64,000 nt of DNA from Phoronis australis (lineage: Eukaryota > Phoronida > Phoronidae), in contig NMRA01000309.1 of assembly GCA_002633005.1 (NCBI GenBank), positions 445,343-509,342 of the forward strand, given 5' to 3'. Each line of letters opens with the position of its first letter. Within the stretch, counting starts at the first letter, position 1. Both the position numbers and the translations under genes were made by a program. The notes under the pieces are model-generated. The model saw only the letters and a list, made by a program, of their open reading frames with translations, had not been told where the DNA came from and did not search any database. This document shows positions 57,801 through 64,000 of this stretch, one piece after another.

Positions 57801-60800
57801 TTTGACTAACCCAAATGATCAACAGTTACTACACTTTGTCAGCTCTTTTCAAGTACAGAAATAACTTCTGACTGCAGTAATGTACAAGTCAAACTGATAG
57901 TCAGCGATAAGTGATCTTAGTCAAAATACAGCAGATCAATGGGGACATCACTGTGAATTGACAGTTAATAACTCAGTTAAATCAGCCAGTTAACTCACAG
58001 TAATAAATTGTTATCTTATGTGGCAATTCATCTTGAGTGAAATATACAGTCAGGTGCCTCTGTTCTTTAGTATTATTTGTGCCCATATAGGGGCATTGCT
58101 GGGACAAAACATTGGCAGAGACCCTGTGATGCACTGCATGACAAGCAGCAAACTCTTGATGAATGAATCACGCTATAACAATGTCTAATCGCAAAGATAA
58201 TGCCGATGAAAGGACCTACCTCGTGTTTTCATCATAAAACTTGACCTTCTTCATCACTGATATGTTGTACCAGTCAGCAAACACAATCACCGACAGTCCT
58301 TTGTCTACGTCCCGCCGCAGTTTGGTGATCTCTTCTATGAAAAACTCCTCCTCCGGGTCCACAATAAGAAGAGTTCCTGAAAAGACCATTGATTGACTGA
58401 CTTATTTAACATCGGTTGACTAGAAAACTACACAAGACATATAAACTAATACAGACAGAGAGATACGGGCAAACAAATACAGACAGAGAGATACAGCGCC
58501 CTGCCCAACTTTATCAAAGGTTGTGTGCTAGGTCGTGTGATGGTGAAAGCGACGTAGTGCTTTTGATAAGAACGAAGCAATGTAACTTGCAATATTGATT
58601 AGAGCATAGATGATACTCACATGAAATTAGCATCTTCATAAAGAACCTTAATTGTGCACTATGATCCAGTTATAAATCTACTGACAGTCTTAGTTTTGAC
58701 CGAACAAACTATCTTTGACAAAAGGATCTCATGGATAACTAAAGATAACAATGACAATCAAAACCAAGACATAAAAACAATAAGAAAAACGAAAAAGTAC
58801 GATTGACATATTGCTGTTCTAAAAATGTATAATTATGTGGTCCCAAACATGAAAATTATAAACCTTAACACATAATTATCATCTTTTATTTTAAATATAT
58901 AGACGCTGAGGTAGGCCAATAGTGAAATATATCAAATAAACACAGTTGGTTGCAAACAGTAATTGCACAGTTATCGGGTCCTCAGTACCTAAGTGGTAAG
59001 AGTACTAGACCGGCAATCTAGAGACAAGTGGTTTGATTCCAAGTTGGGGTTCCTGATTTTTCTGTTTATTTGATATCTTTTTTTAAGTTTCCTTCGATTA
59101 TTTTCTACGCACTGTTCCACCAGTTATTTTCCTGTCAGCATGGTGGTCAGAATAACCAGCAGGTCACTAGACTTACCGTACTGCTCAGCATCAAAACATG
59201 TGAACGGTAGGCCAAGAACTTCGACAAAGAAACCATTGCTGCGAAGGTTTGTGTACATCTCCTTGAAGTTGGTATGTACATGATCGCCATTCCTGAAAGA
59301 AAAATTGAAAATATTTAGATACTCTTGTTTTCTAGCTTCACTGCTAGGAACATGAAAGGGTGCTGAGACCAAGACACAAACAAAAATTACTGAACAAGTA
59401 AAAGAAACACGCACATTTACAAGTCTACAAGGAATTAAGTCTTTCAATTGTCGTGGGTTAAACTAATAAACTTGCATGCAACCAATGCATTCTTCGCATG
59501 CAATTGCAACTTATAATTCAATATTACTAAGTCAACAATTCTAAACAAAAGCACAGCTTCAGCAGGTATCACAACATTTGCTGCACCTCCAGTTTTGGAG
59601 AATCAAGTGAAACTGTCGAGTATTGAAGTGCCACAAAGATATGACTGATGGTGACGTGGCTCCAGAAACAACTGGACATGTTATTACTTGACAACACTCA
59701 CCAGTCTAGAGGGTCGTTCTTCATGCGCAGGTTGTCTCTAGGGAAGTATCCTGGTGGATAACGGAGATTGTGATATTGATCCCACAGTATCCTCTTACTG
59801 TAACCATAAGAAGCAGTGATATCATGATTGATACACAGTGATACCAGGGGGATAAAAACAAGTAAATACTTGGGGTTGTTGCTCATACCACCTTGGATCC
59901 CAGTACCATAATTCTCCACAATTATGCCCTAATATGTGTAACCAAGTGCAAATTTCCAGTCACTAAAAAGACTGCCCAGGTGTGTACCAAACCCTTTCAG
60001 CAGACATCTACAAACTACCAAATCAAGACACCTTGCTGAAGTTCACATCAAGTGGCAAATTCAGCGTCAAAGACAACTGATGGCTAATCACAGTCCAGGA
60101 ACCATAAGAAAACTACACTTCACATTACGTTATGCATATTTATTGTAGACGATATTACAAGATCAAAGAGGAGAATACAAGGTCAGCCATTCATTATTAC
60201 TATATCACAATCCTTGACAAAGACTACTGACCTCCGCGGTGGAGTGGGGATTATCTTGACTCGCACAGGTAGAATCACAGTGGAGACACGAGGCTTGGTT
60301 TCATCATCCTATTATATAAGAACAAACATTACGTGACATAATCATTAAGGAACAAACTATAAAAACAAGAGCAACGCAGAGCGTTGAAATGCGCCCACAA
60401 TTGCACCGCATACGGTATCCTTCTAGGGTTGTTTATTGGTACCATAAAGTGGCCAGTNGGCACACCGGTAGTCGGATCCGTCCGAAAGTTCGCACATGCC
60501 GTCCCATTCATGAATGGAACATATGTGCCAAATTTCATGAACGTATGTCAAAGGGTTTTGGAGATAGAGCAGCGGACGCCGGACGCCAGACGCCGGACGG
60601 ACGCCGCCCTGACGGACGGACGGAGATGACGGCATAATGTGTCCACATATAAATATGTGGGCGCATAACAAACAAATCACAAAGATACGTTGAAATAACT
60701 TTTTGTTTTAACCAATTTTATACAACATATTGCACATCAGGCACTCTCAGAAAACCAAACTGAACTGTTAACAAATTCACATGATCATCAGAATGTGCTT

Positions 60801-62418
60801 TTATACAGCTGCTGTGCACTAAACGTAAAACAACCTGTGGCCATTGAAAAGACTATCGTGTCTCAGACTTTTACACATTTCATTTTAAAAGCGGTTTATG
60901 AACATGGTTGTTAAATGAGATTACGGACTATGGTTGCAATGTTTTATTCTTACATCCTAGATCCAACTGGGCATACCACCTTTCATAAAACTAACATCAA
61001 ATGTTTACCTCTGGAGGAGATTCAATGGTGAGTGTGACCTGGCCTTGTGCCACGCCCTCAAATGAGGCAGCATGAGAAGCGACAGAAAGAGATACCGCCA
61101 GGTAGCCAGACCATGGCCAGAGGATGGTAGAGTAGGTGAAGGCCACCTGCAGGTGGTCACCAAACTGGGGAGTAAATGGCTGCCACACCGGCTACAACAG
61201 AGAAATTTACCAATAGAAACAGAAGGATGAAATCATGTGATAAGGCAACAGCCAATAACAGCTGGTGAAACTGTCCCGTGATAAGCGTGATGTCAATTGT
61301 ATCTGACGAAAGAGCTCAGCAGTTCAATAGTGACTGGAGTAAAATGTTGCTTAATACCCAAGCGGCCAATGATAACTGGTAAATGGGTCACATGACAGAG
61401 CAGCAATCCACATCAACTGATACAGCAAATCACCGTTAAATACATTTTGATAATTACAAGATGCTGTAACGTGTACAAACCATGTTAAATTACACAAAAC
61501 CAATGTGCAAATATTCTAGAATAAAACTCAAACAGTATGAATGTCTCCTTAAACACTTTTGCAGAATAACTGATGATGGCTCATTAACACACATTTCGTA
61601 GATATACTTATGACGTTTTTTGGACATGTTGGCACCACTACTTGGCTATGTCCACTACAATGCCTGGAGCTGTTCACCACATTTGCTCAACATGTGACAT
61701 TAACTAGACGCGTACGTACCATGCACTAATGGACATAACTATAAAATTTATAAACATGACATATTACCATATAAAAACAAGCCTCACCTTGTCCACAACC
61801 TTCCCAGTTACCCCCATGCCATTCAACATGGTAATCTGCAATGGATTGAGCAGAAATGTTTAATGACTGTTTTGAATCAGGGGAGATAACATTAATAGCT
61901 GAGGTCATAGTGAAGAGTGAACTAACAAAAAATTACAACATCCTTAAATTGTATTTCAATAATTTTTGGACCAATTCTGATGATTCGAAAATGAATTATG
62001 AATTTCATTAAATGATATAAATATACAAAGACAAAAAATGCCAGGTAAACCAAACGTATATCCAAGCAAAAGCCTGGTACACTTAGGCAGTGCCCGTACA
62101 TAACCACAGACAGAAACCACAAACACAGCATGGAACTGGCCTTGGAAAACTGCTTAATAGTCTACAAAATGATGACATTATTCAGTGACATTGGCCACAT
62201 TTTATTTAAACTTAAGCTTCTGCATCAACAAAATATGTGTCTAAAGGTGACCGTCATTGTTTTACCACAACACAACGATGTTCATGGCCAGCAGAACAGG
62301 TTTAGTTTAATGAACACTTACATTGAAAAGGACTGGTATAGCACCATGGTAGAGAGGCTGTGAAGAATATGGCCACATGTATGGCTCCTCAGTCAAATCT
62401 ATGTAACTTGGGCTCAGG
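54817..62418 (-). CDS. MBTPS1: Membrane-bound transcription factor site-1 protease (S1P/SKI-1), last eleven coding exons (partial)
   Basis: Exons in transcript order: 62418-62322, 61835-61788, 61191-61009, 60308-60232, 59797-59702, 59292-59177, 58376-58220, 57581-57457, 57122-56901, 56515-56266 and 55123-54817, all in phase, about 559 codons. Matches to human S1P run from [20 protein letters not shown] to the C-terminus, including [76 protein letters not shown] and [18 protein letters not shown]. The last exon has the membrane helix [20 protein letters not shown] and a basic tail. S1P is a Golgi subtilisin-like protease that cuts SREBP and ATF6. The catalytic Asp/His/Ser exons lie beyond base 64000. 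Two introns carry copies of the 450-bp-array transposon. Confidence 0.96.
55390..55622. mobile_element. Right-end fragment of the array transposon, adjoining an N
   Basis: From the N at 55397 the sequence AGATACAAAGGTAAGCGTAA through GCCACTAGGGGGCACACCGG to CCACATATAAATATGCGCAT matches the right end of the element at 42217-44220. The left part is missing at the N. It is in the MBTPS1 intron before the last exon. Confidence 0.8.
58976..59055 (+). repeat. tRNA-like sequence (SINE head or tRNA pseudogene)
   Basis: TACCTAAGTGGTAAGAGTAC resembles box A and GTGGTTTGATTCCAAG resembles box B. CTAGA/TCTAG can form an anticodon stem around CCGGCAA. The loop lacks U33 and the acceptor stem does not close. 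It is unlikely to be a working tRNA. It lies in an MBTPS1 intron. Confidence 0.55.
60366..60668. mobile_element. Array transposon with its middle missing at an N
   Basis: The left end CAAGAGCAACGCAGAGCGTT GAAATGCGCCCAC and the right end ATATGTGGGCGCATAA match the element at 42217-44220. The centre collapses at a single N (60458), between AAGTGGCCAGT and GGCACACCGG. It is in an MBTPS1 intron, 58 bp upstream of the exon at 60308-60232 in transcript terms. Confidence 0.85.
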
Positions 62419-64000
62419 CTGCAAACAGCACAAACTTAGTCAAATTGCATGAAACAAACAGCAACTTTGTGTTGATTACAGCAGCTATGTAGATCGCAAT
62501 AGGTTCTCTGACATCAAAAAGGTCGTGAGGTTGACTATTATGCCTCAGCCTCCTTGAGTCAATCATTTAAGTAGCATTATTGCAGTTGGCTCAGTTGTGC
62601 AAAGGGAATGAAAAAGAAATCGCATCTGCTCAAAGTACAGAAATCTGCTCTATATACAGAAATCTGTTCTATATATAGAAATCTGCTTTATAAATAAAAA
62701 TCTGTTCTATATACAGAAATCTGCTCTATAAATATTAACTTACCCTATAAAAAACTGCTCTATAAACACAAATCTTCTCTTTTAGCAGAAGTCTACTCTG
62801 TGAACAGATAGCTGTTCTATAAACAGAAAGCTGCTCTATAATCTTTATAACCAGAAACCTTCTCCATAAGCAGAAACCCGATGCAAAAACAGGATGATCA
62901 AGAATGTCTACACTCACCAGTAAAAAATTACTTGACCAACACAGATATCTACATCAAACTGACGAGACAATGTGAGCGGATGACAAGGGCAAAAGTTTAA
63001 TGGGAAAGTTGCATTCATGTTCTATTTTAAAAAGAGGACAATTTTCTATTCAAGTATGTGAAACCCAGTACACTTCCATAAAAGCAGATATGAACACGAT
63101 TTCCTATGTATAACCACATTTGTTATCTTCCTTAAATAGCACTGCATTTCACTATTACAAATTTGGCTTGCTCAAACAGTTAAAATCTAATTAACATCAT
63201 GACCCTGAGTAAAGAAGATTCCAATGGCTGACAGCAGTAGTGTGGCTGTCTACTTTCCCTTCTAAGGACCCAGCTGGAAACAACTCAATGGCCTCGCGTC
63301 TAAATTCCACCTACAATTCTCTGAACCCTAATCCTGGACCAGCAGACACAAAACCAGGTTTTAATGACATAATTGTATGCCAGGTTATATTTTTTTACTT
63401 TGTTACCCACGTCGGTCCAAAGGTGAGAATTACTATTCATTACACAGCTATTTAAGCAAGGCTGCAACCAGGCTGCTCCCCGAGACAGGAGTTTGGTCAC
63501 AGAGTATCCAATACTCTTGGCACGGGTGTGTCATTTAGAGGCGTAGGTCTGAGGATTCGTACTACGGATTTGGTGTCTGCTGGTCAGGAACAGCAGTTTA
63601 GAGGATCTTAGCTGGAAAAAGGTGCGAACATCGCGTCATTCACTTCCAGATTGTGCATCATACAGTTACAGCACTGGCACATTGACTGCAACTAACTTAA
63701 AAATTGTTGCCAGGCAGCGATTACGAGTTTCACAAGTTAAATCCCCCAAAGCAATAATTAAACGAGGCCAAGATCACAGATTTCAAACTGGAAAAACTCA
63801 AGTTAACTGCAGTGAAACTTCCTCTTGAACCAACGAATGAACTTGATCCATGATTTTATCATCTATTATATGAAATTCTATAAACCAAAATGAAAGGTTC
63901 CACAGCGCATTTTTCAAAGATTGTATGGCACTGGGCTTTAAACTGGCCCTTTGCCGCAATTGCTTTTGATGAGACATGGCGTTGACAGCAAGTATAAAGT
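62419..64000. other. MBTPS1 intron, continuing past the window
   Basis: No further MBTPS1 exon (family blocks before LSPSYIDL) could be found up to base 64000 on the minus strand, so the next upstream exon lies outside. Frames at 63240-63455 and 63622-63828 have no support. Confidence 0.5.
62625..62880. repeat. Degenerate ~20-bp minisatellite
   Basis: Variants of CAGAAATCTGCTCTATATA recur about a dozen times with spacing near 20 bp, increasingly irregular toward the right (CAGAAAGCTGCTCTATAA, CAGAAACC). It lies in an MBTPS1 intron. Confidence 0.85.

Noticed and set aside
58976-59055. Functional tRNA gene
   Set aside because: The acceptor stem does not close and the anticodon loop lacks U33; a SINE head or pseudogene is more likely.

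Overview
The window is nuclear DNA from an animal. Its genes have spliced exons with GT/AG borders and are close orthologues of conserved metazoan proteins. Between them lies AT-rich intronic and intergenic sequence loaded with DNA transposons, MITEs, tRNA-derived SINEs and minisatellites. The proteins resemble vertebrate orthologues, but the repeat content and compact introns suggest a marine invertebrate, perhaps a deuterostome or lophotrochozoan. I cannot name the species.

Layout, left to right. (1) 291-5649, minus: first two coding exons of a USP32-like deubiquitinase; the rest lies left of the window. (2) 7843-11866, plus: complete delta-tubulin gene (TUBD1), head-to-head with USP32. (3) 16550-17392, plus: intronless 280-codon coiled-coil orphan gene. 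(4) 17.4-29.2 kb: repeat-rich stretch with hAT-like MITEs, a long palindrome and broken acidic reading frames, but no recognisable conserved gene. (5) 29245-29598, minus: intronless Sm-D2 gene (SNRPD2), head-to-head with (6) 29956-35955, plus: a DUSP22/DUSP15-type myristoylated phosphatase in five exons. (7) 37014-46601, minus: HERPUD2-like ER protein in eight exons, convergent with the phosphatase; its large intron holds a 3.4-kb nested transposon. (8) 47268-48257: foldback element with ~255-bp inverted repeats and a 9-bp target duplication. (9) 49641-51362, plus: intronless six-TM GDPD5/GDE2-like glycerophosphodiesterase. (10) 54817-62418, minus: the last eleven coding exons of site-1 protease (MBTPS1); its catalytic exons lie right of the window.

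Exon borders were set by hand from splice consensus, codon phase and the remembered human orthologue. In every spliced gene the phases add up to one open frame. The genes do not form one pathway. HERPUD2 and MBTPS1 both act in ER/Golgi stress biology and USP32 and HERPUD2 both belong to ubiquitin biology, but this looks like ordinary gene neighbourhood. I saw no convincing new biological system. The most interesting items are an in-frame tandem splice acceptor at a transposon edge in the phosphatase gene, a possible alternative exon in delta-tubulin, foldback transposons with long target duplications, a poly-Q run ending exactly on a splice donor, and the conserved USP32-TUBD1 linkage.
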